From Oscillibacter sp. (GTDB lineage Bacteria; Bacillota; Clostridia; Oscillospirales; Oscillospiraceae): 13,753 nt of DNA. The stretch spans positions 1 to 13,753 of the forward strand of contig DNFA01000007.1 of assembly GCA_003487665.1 (NCBI GenBank), given 5' to 3'. The position numbers and the translations under genes are program-made. The notes beneath the pieces are model-generated. The model saw only the letters and a program-made list of their open reading frames with translations. It was not told the origin of the DNA and searched no databases. Of this stretch, positions 1 to 7,156 are shown piece by piece. Every line of letters starts with the position of its first letter. The first letter of the stretch is position 1.

Positions 1-780
1 ATGGCCAAGGGCATCGACGGCGAAGCTCTCAAGGGTGCGCTCCGCGCCGGCGGCTTCACCGCTGCTGTGCTGGGCGGCGGAGCCGACGTGATCTACCCGG
101 CGGAGAACCGCCGCCTCTATCAGGACATCGCCGCCACCGGCGTCATTCTGTCGGAGTACCCGCCGGGCACCGTGCCCAAGGCCGATCATTTCCCGGTGCG
201 CAACCGGCTGCTCAGCGCCCTGAGCCTTGCCACCGTGGTGGTGGAGGCGCCGGAGAAGAGCGGCGCGCTGATCACCGCCACCACCGCGCTGGAGCAGGGC
301 AGGGAGGTGTTCGCCGTCCCCGGCCCCTTCGACGCGCCTATGAGCCGCGGCACCAACGCCCTCATCCGCGAGGGCGCCGGCCTTGTGTGCGAGGCATGGG
401 ACGTGCTGAGCTTCTACGAGAGCCGCTATCCCCACAAGCTGCGGCCTCTCCGCGCCAAGCTGCCGCCCCTGCCCAAAGGGTCAACACCGCCGGAGGACGA
501 AGCCGCGCCCGCCCAACCTGCGGCACCCGCCGCCCCATCCGCCCCGGCGCTGCCGGTGCTGGACATTTCCCACGACCCCGCCGGACTCACCGACGACCAG
601 ATCGCCGTGCTGTCCGTTCTGCAAACCGACGTTCCCACCCTTACCGATGACGCGGCGCTCCTGACCGATCTGCCCGTCCGCCGTGTTCTCTCGGCGCTGA
701 CGGTGCTGGAGATCGACGGCTATGTGAGCCGTCAGGGTACGCGCAGCTTCCTGCGCACGGTGGAGCTGAAAAAGGAGTAA
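1..780 (+). CDS. dprA: DNA-processing protein DprA (Smf), 5'-truncated by window edge
   Basis: This is the C-terminal 259 residues of DprA, which binds single-stranded DNA and loads RecA during natural transformation and recombination in the cytoplasm. The first residues, MAKGIDGEA, match the family's internal (S)G-x-A-(R/K)GID motif, so the ATG at position 1 is an internal Met and the N-terminal part of the protein lies outside the window. Visible features are the Rossmann-like core with LGGGADVIYPAENRRL, SEYPPG, HFPVRNR and KSGALITA (about residues 24-96), GREVFAVPGP, then a Pro/Ala-rich linker (about 150-185) and a C-terminal winged-helix-like segment (about 195-255). The stop is TAA at 778-780, and topA starts 9 bases later, as in many Firmicutes. 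The family call is firm; only the missing 5' end is unknown. Confidence 0.93.
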   Translation: MAKGIDGEALKGALRAGGFTAAVLGGGADVIYPAENRRLYQDIAATGVILSEYPPGTVPKADHFPVRNRLLSALSLATVVVEAPEKSGALITATTALEQGREVFAVPGPFDAPMSRGTNALIREGAGLVCEAWDVLSFYESRYPHKLRPLRAKLPPLPKGSTPPEDEAAPAQPAAPAAPSAPALPVLDISHDPAGLTDDQIAVLSVLQTDVPTLTDDAALLTDLPVRRVLSALTVLEIDGYVSRQGTRSFLRTVELKKE

Positions 781-789
781 ATAGTAACT

Positions 790-3108
790 ATGGCATCAAA
801 GAAGAATCTGGTCATTGTGGAGTCCCCGGCCAAGGCCAAGACCATCGGCAAATATCTGGGACCCGATTATGTGGTCAAGGCCAGCATGGGACACCTGCGC
901 GACCTGCCCAAGAGCAAGCTGGGCGTGGACGTGGACAACGACTTTGAACCCGATTACCGCCCCATCAAGGGCAAAGAGGACATCATCAAGGATCTCAAAA
1001 CCACCGCCGGCAAGAGCAAGACCGTGTTCCTGGCCACCGACCCGGATCGCGAGGGCGAGGCCATCAGCTGGCATCTGCAGCACCTGCTGGAGCTGCCGGA
1101 GGACAAGGCGCAGCGCGTCACCTTCAACGAGATCACCAAAAAGGTGGTACAGGATTCCATCCAGCACCCCCGCGCCATCGATCAGGATCTGGTGGACGCG
1201 CAGCAGGCGCGCCGCGTGCTGGATCGCATCGTGGGCTATCAGCTCTCCCCGCTGCTGTGGAAGAAGATCCGCCGCGGCCTGTCCGCCGGACGTGTGCAGT
1301 CCGTGGCCATTCGTCTGGTGGCGCAACGGGAGAAGGAGATCGCGGAGTTCGTCCCGCAGGAATACTGGTCGCTGGACGTCCACCTGCAGAACAAGGCCGC
1401 CGCGCCCTTCACCGCCCACTACTACGGCGTGAACGGCAAGAAGTACGAGCCCAAGGACGAGGCCGACACCCAGCGCATCGTGGCGGAGCTGCAGGCGCAG
1501 ACCTTCTCCGTCAAGAGCGTCAAGCGCACCGACAAGCAGCGCAGCCCCACGCCGCCCTTTACCACCTCCAGCTTGCAGCAGGAGGCCTCCCGCAAGCTGA
1601 ACATGACGCCCCGCCGCACCATGGCCATCGCCCAGCAGCTCTATGAGGGCGTGGACATCACCGGCGAGGGCACCGTGGGTCTGATCACCTACATGCGTAC
1701 CGACTCCCTGCGCATCTCCGACGAGGCGCAGGCGCAGGCCAAGGAGCTGATCCACTCCCGCTACGGCGCGGCCTATTACCCCGCCGCGCCCCGTGTCTAC
1801 AAGACCAAGGCCGGCGCGCAGGACGCCCACGAAGCCATCCGCCCCTCCGACCCGTCCCTGACGCCGGAGCGGGTGAAGTCCGACCTGACGCAGGAGCAGT
1901 ACCGGCTCTATCGCCTGATCTGGAGCCGCTTTCTGGCCAGCCAGATGGCCAACGCCGTCTACGACAGCATCTCCGTGGAGATCGCCGCCGGCGACCACAC
2001 CCTGCGCTGCTCCGCCAGCAACCTGAAATTCGCCGGCTACACCGCCGTGTACGAGGAGAGCCGCGACGACGACAAGGAGGAGAAGGAATCTCCTCTCCCG
2101 CCGCTGACCGAGGGGGAGGAGGTCACGCCCACCGGCTTTGCGCCCCTCCAGCACTTCACCCAGCCGCCGGCGCGCTATACGGACGCCACCCTCATCCGCA
2201 CCATGGAGGAAAACGGCATCGGCCGCCCCTCCACCTATGCGCCCACCGTCTCCACCATTCTCGACCGCGAGTATGTCATCAAGGAGGGCAAGTACCTGCG
2301 TCTCACGCCGCTGGGCGGCGTGGTCAACGACCTGATGTGCCAACGTTTCCCGGACATCGTGGACGTGAAGTTCACCGCCCGCATGGAGCAGAAGCTGGAC
2401 GACGTGGAGTCCGGTCAGGTGAAATGGAAGGATCTGATCCGCCAGTTCTACGTCCCCTTCCACGAGAATCTGGAAAAGGTGGAAAAGGACATGGAGGGCG
2501 TCTATCTCAAGGTGCCCGACGAGGTCACGGAGGAGAAGTGCGACCTCTGCGGCCGCAACATGGTCATCAAATCCGGGCGGTTCGGGCGGTTCCTGGCCTG
2601 CCCCGGCTATCCGGAGTGCAAATTCACCAAGCCGCTGGTGGTGGAGATGCCTGGCCGCTGCCCCAAGTGCGGCGGACGCATCCTGAAAAAGACCTCCCGC
2701 AACGGCTATACCTACTACGGCTGCGACAAGTTCCCCGCCTGCGACTTCATGACCTGGGACGTGCCCGTGAAGGACGACTGCCCCGTCTGCGGCCACACCA
2801 TGTTCAAAAAGGCGGGCAAGGGCTTCAACAAGCCCTTCTGCGCCAATCCGGAGTGCCCCAACTTCCTGCCGGAGGACAAGCGCGGCTACCGCCGCCGCAA
2901 GACCGAGGACGCGGCGGCAGCGCCTGCGGAGGGCGCTTCCGCTCCCGCAGCGGAGCCGGCGGCAGAGGAAAAGAAGCCCGCCGCCAGGAAGCCTGCGGCG
3001 AAAAAGACCGCGGCGGCCAGGAAAACCACCACCAAGAAGGCGACTGCCGCGAAAACCACCGCAAAGAAAACCACCACCAAAAAGACCACGAAGAAGGCGG
3101 AGGAATAA
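790..3108 (+). CDS. topA: DNA topoisomerase I (type IA)
   Basis: This 772-residue type IA topoisomerase relaxes negatively supercoiled DNA through a 5'-phosphotyrosine intermediate. The N-terminal TOPRIM domain shows E11 in VIVESPAKAKTI and the acidic triad D84-x-D86-x-E88 in DPDREGEA. The catalytic tyrosine is Y301 in LITYMRTDS, with R303 beside it. The C-terminus carries three four-cysteine zinc ribbons whose first CxxC pairs begin at C584, C624 and C664, exactly 40 residues apart. It ends in a low-complexity basic tail (about 728-772) with 15 Lys and 2 Arg in 45 residues. The ATG at 790 is preceded by AAAGGAG at 771-777, overlapping the end of dprA. The dprA-topA-trmFO order is the usual Firmicutes one and implies co-transcription. 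Confidence 0.98.
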   Translation: MASKKNLVIVESPAKAKTIGKYLGPDYVVKASMGHLRDLPKSKLGVDVDNDFEPDYRPIKGKEDIIKDLKTTAGKSKTVFLATDPDREGEAISWHLQHLLELPEDKAQRVTFNEITKKVVQDSIQHPRAIDQDLVDAQQARRVLDRIVGYQLSPLLWKKIRRGLSAGRVQSVAIRLVAQREKEIAEFVPQEYWSLDVHLQNKAAAPFTAHYYGVNGKKYEPKDEADTQRIVAELQAQTFSVKSVKRTDKQRSPTPPFTTSSLQQEASRKLNMTPRRTMAIAQQLYEGVDITGEGTVGLITYMRTDSLRISDEAQAQAKELIHSRYGAAYYPAAPRVYKTKAGAQDAHEAIRPSDPSLTPERVKSDLTQEQYRLYRLIWSRFLASQMANAVYDSISVEIAAGDHTLRCSASNLKFAGYTAVYEESRDDDKEEKESPLPPLTEGEEVTPTGFAPLQHFTQPPARYTDATLIRTMEENGIGRPSTYAPTVSTILDREYVIKEGKYLRLTPLGGVVNDLMCQRFPDIVDVKFTARMEQKLDDVESGQVKWKDLIRQFYVPFHENLEKVEKDMEGVYLKVPDEVTEEKCDLCGRNMVIKSGRFGRFLACPGYPECKFTKPLVVEMPGRCPKCGGRILKKTSRNGYTYYGCDKFPACDFMTWDVPVKDDCPVCGHTMFKKAGKGFNKPFCANPECPNFLPEDKRGYRRRKTEDAAAAPAEGASAPAAEPAAEEKKPAARKPAAKKTAAARKTTTKKATAAKTTAKKTTTKKTTKKAEE
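2971..3105 (+). repeat. Low-complexity Lys/Ala/Thr repeat encoding the TopA tail
   Basis: The last 45 codons of topA are an imperfect repeat of Ala/Thr-rich units spaced by KK or RK pairs, such as TTTKK, TTAKK and TTKK. The DNA is correspondingly repetitive in AAG/AAA and ACC/GCC codons. The composition resembles the tails of histone-H1-like bacterial proteins and of the TopA of some high-GC bacteria. A role in non-specific DNA contact is an inference. Confidence 0.8.
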
Positions 3109-4422
3109 ATGGAACCTGTAACTGTGATCGGCGCGGGTCTGGCCGGCTCCGAGTGCGCCTGGCAGCTGGCGCAGCGGGGCATTCCCGTCACCCTGCGCGA
3201 GATGAAGCCGGAAAAGACCACACCCGCCCATGTAACGCCCTATTTCGCGGAGCTGTGCTGCTCCAATTCCCTCCGGGGCGCCGGACTGGAAAACGCCGTG
3301 GGACTGCTGAAGGAGGAGCTGCGCCGTCTGGACAGCCTGATCCTCCGCTGTGCCGACACCACCGCCGTTCCCGCCGGCGGCGCTCTGGCCGTTGACCGGG
3401 AGGGCTTTGCCCGCATGGTCACGGAGTCCCTGCTGGCGCACCCCCTCGTCACCCTTGTGCCCGGCGAGGTCACCGCCATCCCCGACGGCACGGTGGTCAT
3501 CGCCTCCGGCCCCCTGACCTCCGACCCGCTGGCCGATGCCATCGCCGAAAAGCTGGGCGGCGGTCACACCCTGAATTTCTTCGACGCCGCCGCCCCGCTG
3601 GTGTCCTACGACAGCGTGGACATGACCAGCGCCTACTTCGCCTCCCGCTACGACAAGGGCACCCCCGACTACATCAACTGCCCCCTGTCCAAGGAGGAAT
3701 ACCTGACCTTCTGGCAGGAGCTGGTGAAGGCGGAGGAGGCCGAGGTACACGGCTTCGAGGACGCCAACGTGTTCGAGGGCTGCATGCCCGTGGAGGTCAT
3801 GGCGCGCCGGGGCGAGGATACCCTCCGCTTCGGCCCCCTGAAGCCCCGCGGCCTGCCCGACCCCAAGACCGGTCGGGAGCCTTACGCCGTGGTTCAGCTG
3901 CGGCGGGACAACGCTGACGGCACCATCTACAATCTGGTGGGCTTCCAGACCCACCTGAAATGGGGCGAGCAGAAGCGCGTGTTCTCCCTGATCCCCGCCC
4001 TGCACGACGCCCAGTACCTGCGCTACGGCGTCATGCATCGCAACACCTATCTGGATTCGCCCCGGCTCCTTGACCGCTACTACCGGCTCAAGAGCGATCC
4101 CCGTATCGCCTTTGCCGGTCAGATGACCGGCGTGGAGGGCTATGTGGAGTCCTGCGCCAGCGGCTTTCTGGCGGGCGTGGAGCTGGCGCGCCGCCTGAAG
4201 GGACAGACGCCCATCGACTTCCCGCAGGAGACAGCCATCGGCGCGCTGGGACTGTACATCAGCAACGAGACGGTGGCTGACTTCCAGCCCATGAACGTGA
4301 ACTTCGGCATCATCCCGCCGCTGGATCACCGGGTCAAGGGCAAGCGCAACAAGAACGCCGAGCTGAGCCAGCGCTCTCTGGCCATTCTGGACACCGTGAA
4401 GGAGGAGGTGCTCTCTCTGTGA
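3109..4422 (+). CDS. trmFO: Methylenetetrahydrofolate--tRNA-(uracil-5-)-methyltransferase
   Basis: TrmFO is a flavoenzyme that makes 5-methyluridine at position 54 of the tRNA T-loop, using 5,10-methylenetetrahydrofolate as carbon donor and FAD as cofactor. The 437-residue length is typical. The N-terminal FAD-binding glycine motif is GAGLAGSE (residues 8-15). AELCCSNSLRG places a cysteine at C51 and FEGCMPVEVMARRG places one at C225; these correspond to the two functional cysteines described for the Bacillus enzyme (C53 and C226). The C-terminal MTGVEGYVESCASG and PMNVNFGIIPP blocks are family hallmarks. The ATG follows the topA stop with no gap, which suggests translational coupling. The TGA stop overlaps the plsX start by four bases. 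Confidence 0.97.
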   Translation: MEPVTVIGAGLAGSECAWQLAQRGIPVTLREMKPEKTTPAHVTPYFAELCCSNSLRGAGLENAVGLLKEELRRLDSLILRCADTTAVPAGGALAVDREGFARMVTESLLAHPLVTLVPGEVTAIPDGTVVIASGPLTSDPLADAIAEKLGGGHTLNFFDAAAPLVSYDSVDMTSAYFASRYDKGTPDYINCPLSKEEYLTFWQELVKAEEAEVHGFEDANVFEGCMPVEVMARRGEDTLRFGPLKPRGLPDPKTGREPYAVVQLRRDNADGTIYNLVGFQTHLKWGEQKRVFSLIPALHDAQYLRYGVMHRNTYLDSPRLLDRYYRLKSDPRIAFAGQMTGVEGYVESCASGFLAGVELARRLKGQTPIDFPQETAIGALGLYISNETVADFQPMNVNFGIIPPLDHRVKGKRNKNAELSQRSLAILDTVKEEVLSL

Positions 4423-5441
4423 ACATCATCATCGACGCCATGGGCGGCGACAACGCCCCTCTGGAGATCGTCAAGGGCGCGCTCAGCGCCCACGCCCGCT
4501 TCGGCTGCGACATCACCCTCACCGGCGACGAGACGGCCATCCGCGCCGCCGCCGCCCAGTGCGGCGCGGCGCAGCTGCCCGCCGGCGTTGCCATTCATCC
4601 CACCACCGAGACGGTGGACATGTGCGACGATCCCTCCACCGTGTTCCGCCGGAAGAAGGACACCTCCATGGGCGCGGCGCTGACGCTCCTGCGGGACGGC
4701 GCGGGCGATGCCGCCGTGTCCGCCGGCTCCACCGGCGCGCTGCTCACCGGCGCTACCCTCATCACCAAGCGCATCCACGGCATCCGCCGGGCGGCTATGG
4801 CGCCCGTCATCCCCACCACCACCGGCTCCGCCGTGCTCATCGACTGCGGCGCCAACGCCGAGTGTACCCCGGAGTACCTGCTTCAGTTCGCCTATCTGGG
4901 CAATTTCTACGCCCAGCGGGTGCTGAATGTGGCGCGTCCCCGGGTGGGACTGCTCAACATCGGCGCCGAGGACTCCAAGGGCACCGACCTTCAGAAGCAG
5001 ACGCTGGCGCTCCTGCGGGAGGCCGACAGTCGGGGCGACCTGCATTTCATCGGCAATATCGAGGCCAAGGATGCCATCAAGGGCGGCTGCGACGTCATCG
5101 TGACCGATGGCTTTTCCGGCAACGTCATGCTCAAGACCATCGAGGGCGTGGGCTCCTTCGCCGGCAGCGCCCTGAAGACCATGTTCAAAAAGAACCTGCT
5201 GACGAAGCTCGCCGCCCTGCTGGTCATGCCCGGCCTGAACGAGTTCAAGGCGCGTCTCGACCCCAACAAGGTGGGCGGCACCGCCTTCATCGGCATCTCC
5301 CGGCCGGTGATCAAGGCGCATGGCGGCTCCAATGCCGAGGCCATCGAAAACGCCGTGGGACAGGCCATTCAGGTGGCGCAGAGCGGCATCACAGAGGCCA
5401 TCGCGGAGCACATAGACAAAATGCAGCTTCCCACCGCATAA
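4419..5441 (+). CDS. plsX: Phosphate acyltransferase PlsX
   Basis: PlsX converts acyl-ACP and phosphate to acyl-phosphate, the donor for PlsY in the first step of phosphatidic acid synthesis; it is a peripheral membrane enzyme. The 340-residue protein opens with the family signature [12 protein letters not shown] and contains [53 protein letters not shown] and [17 protein letters not shown]. The GTG start at 4419-4421 overlaps the trmFO stop (GTGA), with a GGAGGAGG ribosome site at 4401-4408, so translation is probably coupled. No fapR gene precedes it, unlike in Bacillus. It lies upstream of acpP, which supplies its acyl-ACP substrate. Confidence 0.97.
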   Translation: MNIIIDAMGGDNAPLEIVKGALSAHARFGCDITLTGDETAIRAAAAQCGAAQLPAGVAIHPTTETVDMCDDPSTVFRRKKDTSMGAALTLLRDGAGDAAVSAGSTGALLTGATLITKRIHGIRRAAMAPVIPTTTGSAVLIDCGANAECTPEYLLQFAYLGNFYAQRVLNVARPRVGLLNIGAEDSKGTDLQKQTLALLREADSRGDLHFIGNIEAKDAIKGGCDVIVTDGFSGNVMLKTIEGVGSFAGSALKTMFKKNLLTKLAALLVMPGLNEFKARLDPNKVGGTAFIGISRPVIKAHGGSNAEAIENAVGQAIQVAQSGITEAIAEHIDKMQLPTA

Positions 5442-5457
5442 TTTTCCCAAAAAGGTA

Positions 5458-5486
5458 TTGACACTGCACGGGGATTGCCGTATTAT
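5458..5486 (+). promoter_or_regulatory. Near-consensus sigma-A promoter for acpP
   Basis: A perfect -35 box TTGACA (5458-5463) and a 17-base spacer are followed by TATTAT (5481-5486), five of six matches to the -10 consensus. Transcription would start near 5493, leaving a leader of roughly 35 bases before the acpP ATG. It is the strongest-looking promoter in the window, which suits an abundant protein such as acyl carrier protein. No FapR-type operator was recognised around it. Confidence 0.87.
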
Positions 5487-5526
5487 TTTCGGAGAAAACA
5501 AGCAAAGAAGGAGGAATACCCGTACT

Positions 5527-5766
5527 ATGGAGGAGATCTTCAAAACGATGCAGGATCTGATCGCCGAGCAGTTTGCTATCGACGCGGATGAGATCAGCAT
5601 GGACAGCTCTTTCGTGGACGACCTGGGTGCCGATTCCGTGGATCTGGTGGAACTGGTCATGGCGATGGAAGAAGAATTCGACATCGGCGAGATCGACGAA
5701 GAGGATCTGGCCGGTCTGAAGACCGTCGGCGACTGTGTCCGCTATCTCAACAGCAAGCTGGGCTGA
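5527..5766 (+). CDS. acpP: Acyl carrier protein
   Basis: This 79-residue acidic protein carries growing acyl chains on a 4'-phosphopantetheine arm during type II fatty-acid synthesis. The attachment serine is S37 in [18 protein letters not shown], the canonical ACP helix II motif; Val replaces the usual Leu after the serine, a common variant. The start is set at the ATG at 5527, behind AAGGAGG at 5508-5514 with 12 bases between. The same frame is open back to a TTG at 5458, but that TTG is part of the -35 box and the extra residues do not look like ACP. It sits between plsX and rnc, as in Bacillus-type fatty-acid loci, but has its own promoter. A hairpin follows 25 bases after the stop. Confidence 0.97.
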   Translation: MEEIFKTMQDLIAEQFAIDADEISMDSSFVDDLGADSVDLVELVMAMEEEFDIGEIDEEDLAGLKTVGDCVRYLNSKLG

Positions 5767-5791
5767 TTCAGTTATATACTCTATAACACAG

Positions 5792-5821
5792 AAAATACGA
5801 CCCCGCGGGGTCGTATTTTTT
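5792..5821 (+). terminator. Perfect-palindrome terminator or attenuator between acpP and rnc
   Basis: Bases 5792-5819 form a perfect 28-base palindrome. The left arm runs AAAATACGACCCC, the centre is GC, and the right arm mirrors it and runs into six T residues (5816-5821). It has the form of a strong intrinsic terminator for acpP and, because the arms begin with A-runs, would also read as a terminator on the minus strand. Its end is one base from the AGGAGG of rnc (5823-5828), with no convincing promoter in between, so it may act as an attenuator or processing site for rnc and not only as an end. Confidence 0.85.
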
Positions 5822-5834
5822 CAGGAGGCACAAC

Positions 5835-6521
5835 ATGGAAATCTTGGAAAAAAAGCTGGGCTATACCTTCCGCGATCCGTCCCTGCTCCGCGCCGCTCTC
5901 TACCACAGCTCCTATGCCAACGAGCACCGCGCCGCCGGCATCCGCAGCAACGAGCGGCTGGAGTTTCTGGGCGACGCCGTGCTGGGCTTCGTCACCGCTG
6001 AATACCTGTACGCAAAGCACCCCGATCTGCCGGAGGGCGACCTGACCCGCCGCCGTGCCGCCCTCGTCTGCGAGGAGAGCCTCCACGAGGTAGCACAGGC
6101 GCTGGATCTGGGCAGCTGCCTGCAATTGGGCAGGGGAGAGGAACAGGGTGGAGGCCGCCATCGCCCCTCCATTCTGGCCGACGCCACGGAGTCCGTGTTC
6201 GCCGCCGTCTATCTGGATGGCGGCATGGACGCCGCCCGCGACCTGATCCACCGCGTCCTGCTGGACAAGGAGCGGGAGGAGCAGGTGGAGGAGCGCCGCC
6301 GGGACTACAAGACCGAGCTGCAGGAGCTGGTGCAGCGCAAGAGCGACCAGCTTCTCCGCTACGAGCTGACCGGCTCCTCCGGCCCCGACCACGCCAAGGA
6401 GTTCGCCTTCCGCGTCACCCTCAACGGCGCGGAGATCGGCACCGGCACCGGCCGCAGCAAGAAGGAGGCGGAGCAGTCCGCCGCCTGCGCCGCGCTGGAG
6501 CATTTGAAGAACGAGAAATGA
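5835..6521 (+). CDS. rnc: Ribonuclease III
   Basis: RNase III cuts double-stranded RNA in rRNA precursors and regulatory duplexes. The 228-residue protein has the catalytic signature NERLEFLGDAVLGF, with E43 and D47, and the second acidic pair D116 and E119 in ADATESVFAAVYLDGG. Together these are the metal-binding residues of the family. A C-terminal double-stranded RNA-binding domain runs from about residue 157 to 226 (DYKTELQELVQ to KEAEQSAACAALEHL). The ATG at 5835 is preceded by AGGAGG at 5823-5828. In Bacillus, rnc leads into smc and ftsY; here a terminator follows directly, so the usual downstream genes are absent. Expression may depend on read-through of the palindrome upstream. Confidence 0.97.
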   Translation: MEILEKKLGYTFRDPSLLRAALYHSSYANEHRAAGIRSNERLEFLGDAVLGFVTAEYLYAKHPDLPEGDLTRRRAALVCEESLHEVAQALDLGSCLQLGRGEEQGGGRHRPSILADATESVFAAVYLDGGMDAARDLIHRVLLDKEREEQVEERRRDYKTELQELVQRKSDQLLRYELTGSSGPDHAKEFAFRVTLNGAEIGTGTGRSKKEAEQSAACAALEHLKNEK

Positions 6522-6522
6522 G

Positions 6523-6554
6523 AAAAAGCAGACGGCATCGCCGCCTGCTTTTTT
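6523..6554 (+). terminator. Intrinsic terminator after rnc
   Basis: Two bases after the rnc stop, AAAAAGCAG pairs with CTGCTTTTT. After a single A/C mismatch, CGGC pairs with GCCG around a three-base loop. The hairpin ends in six T residues (6549-6554). Confidence 0.87.
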
Positions 6555-6555
6555 C

Positions 6556-6584
6556 TTGCATCTCCGTGGGTTTTCCTCTAAAAT
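6556..6584 (+). promoter_or_regulatory. Candidate sigma-A-like promoter for the sigma-factor unit
   Basis: TTGCAT (6556-6561), a 17-base spacer and TAAAAT (6579-6584) lie just behind the rnc terminator. The -10 box matches at five of six positions and the -35 box at only three. A start near 6591 would leave a leader of only about ten bases before the ribosome site. Many ECF sigma genes are instead read from a promoter recognised by their own product; no clear GGAAC/CGTC pair was seen. Confidence 0.45.
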
Positions 6585-6616
6585 CGTGTATAGTCCCATA
6601 GAGGAGGTGAAACGCC

Positions 6617-7156
6617 TTGGACGAAAAAGACCTGATCGACCGTCTCCGTCAGGGGGACGAGGAAGCGCTCCGGGCGCTTCTCCGCCGCCACACGCCGCTG
6701 CTGCGCTACGTCCTCAAGCCCCTGCTGCCGGACGAGCGGGACAGGGAGGAGTGTCTGGCGGACATATCCATGAAGCTGTGGCAGAATGCGTCGTTCTATG
6801 ACGAAAAGCGCGGCAGCTTCCGCACATGGCTGACGGTTCTGGCGCGGAACAGCGCCCTGAACCGTCTCCGCGCCCAACATCCGGAGGACGTCACCCTGCA
6901 CGAGGGGCTGCCCCACGGCGACGGCAGCGCTGAGGATGCCCTGCTGCGTCGGGAGCGCCAGCAGCAGCTGGCCGCCGCGCTGTCGCGTCTCCCCTCCGAT
7001 GAGCGGGCGCTGTTCTACCGCAAATACTGGTACCGCCAGCCCACCGCCCAGATCGCCGCCGAGCTGGGCCTGTCGCCCCGCGCCGTGGAGGGTCGGCTCT
7101 ACCGCATCCGACAGAAGCTGCGTCAGGAGCTGGGAGGTGATTTCTGTGGAGAATGA
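6617..7156 (+). CDS. RNA polymerase sigma factor, ECF type
   Basis: This 179-residue protein has the two-domain layout of extracytoplasmic-function sigma factors. Region 2 covers about residues 1-90 (DEEALRALLRRHTPLLRYV, then FRTWLTVLARNSALNRLR), a linker follows, and region 4 covers about 118-172 with the helix-turn-helix PTAQIAAELGLSPRAVEGRLYRIRQKLRQEL. It would direct RNA polymerase to a small set of promoters. The TTG at 6617 is chosen because GAGGAGGTGA at 6601-6610 sits at the right distance and the sigma-70 homology begins at once after it. The gene overlaps the next one, a membrane protein, by 11 bases, the usual sign of a sigma/anti-sigma pair. It is not one of the sporulation sigma factors I can recognise by sequence. 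Confidence 0.9.
   Translation: MDEKDLIDRLRQGDEEALRALLRRHTPLLRYVLKPLLPDERDREECLADISMKLWQNASFYDEKRGSFRTWLTVLARNSALNRLRAQHPEDVTLHEGLPHGDGSAEDALLRRERQQQLAAALSRLPSDERALFYRKYWYRQPTAQIAAELGLSPRAVEGRLYRIRQKLRQELGGDFCGE

Noticed and set aside
796..4329. Minus-strand open frame of 1177 codons opposite topA and trmFO
   Set aside because: It is antisense to two certain genes and its Gly/Leu/Val/His-rich translation resembles no family. Long mirror frames are expected where the real genes prefer G or C at third codon positions.
5458..5526. Longer acpP start at TTG 5458
   Set aside because: The TTG is the first half of the -35 box, so it would not be on the transcript. The added 23 residues are unlike ACP, and the ribosome site favours the ATG at 5527.
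5442..5526. FapR operator or other lipid-responsive site at the acpP promoter
   Set aside because: I looked for the FapR inverted repeat around the promoter and did not find it.
6936..7145. Upstream extension of the membrane-protein frame
   Set aside because: It overlaps the sigma region-4 coding sequence out of frame and gives an Arg/Pro/Ser-rich translation. The GGGAGGTGA site clearly sets the start at GTG 7146.
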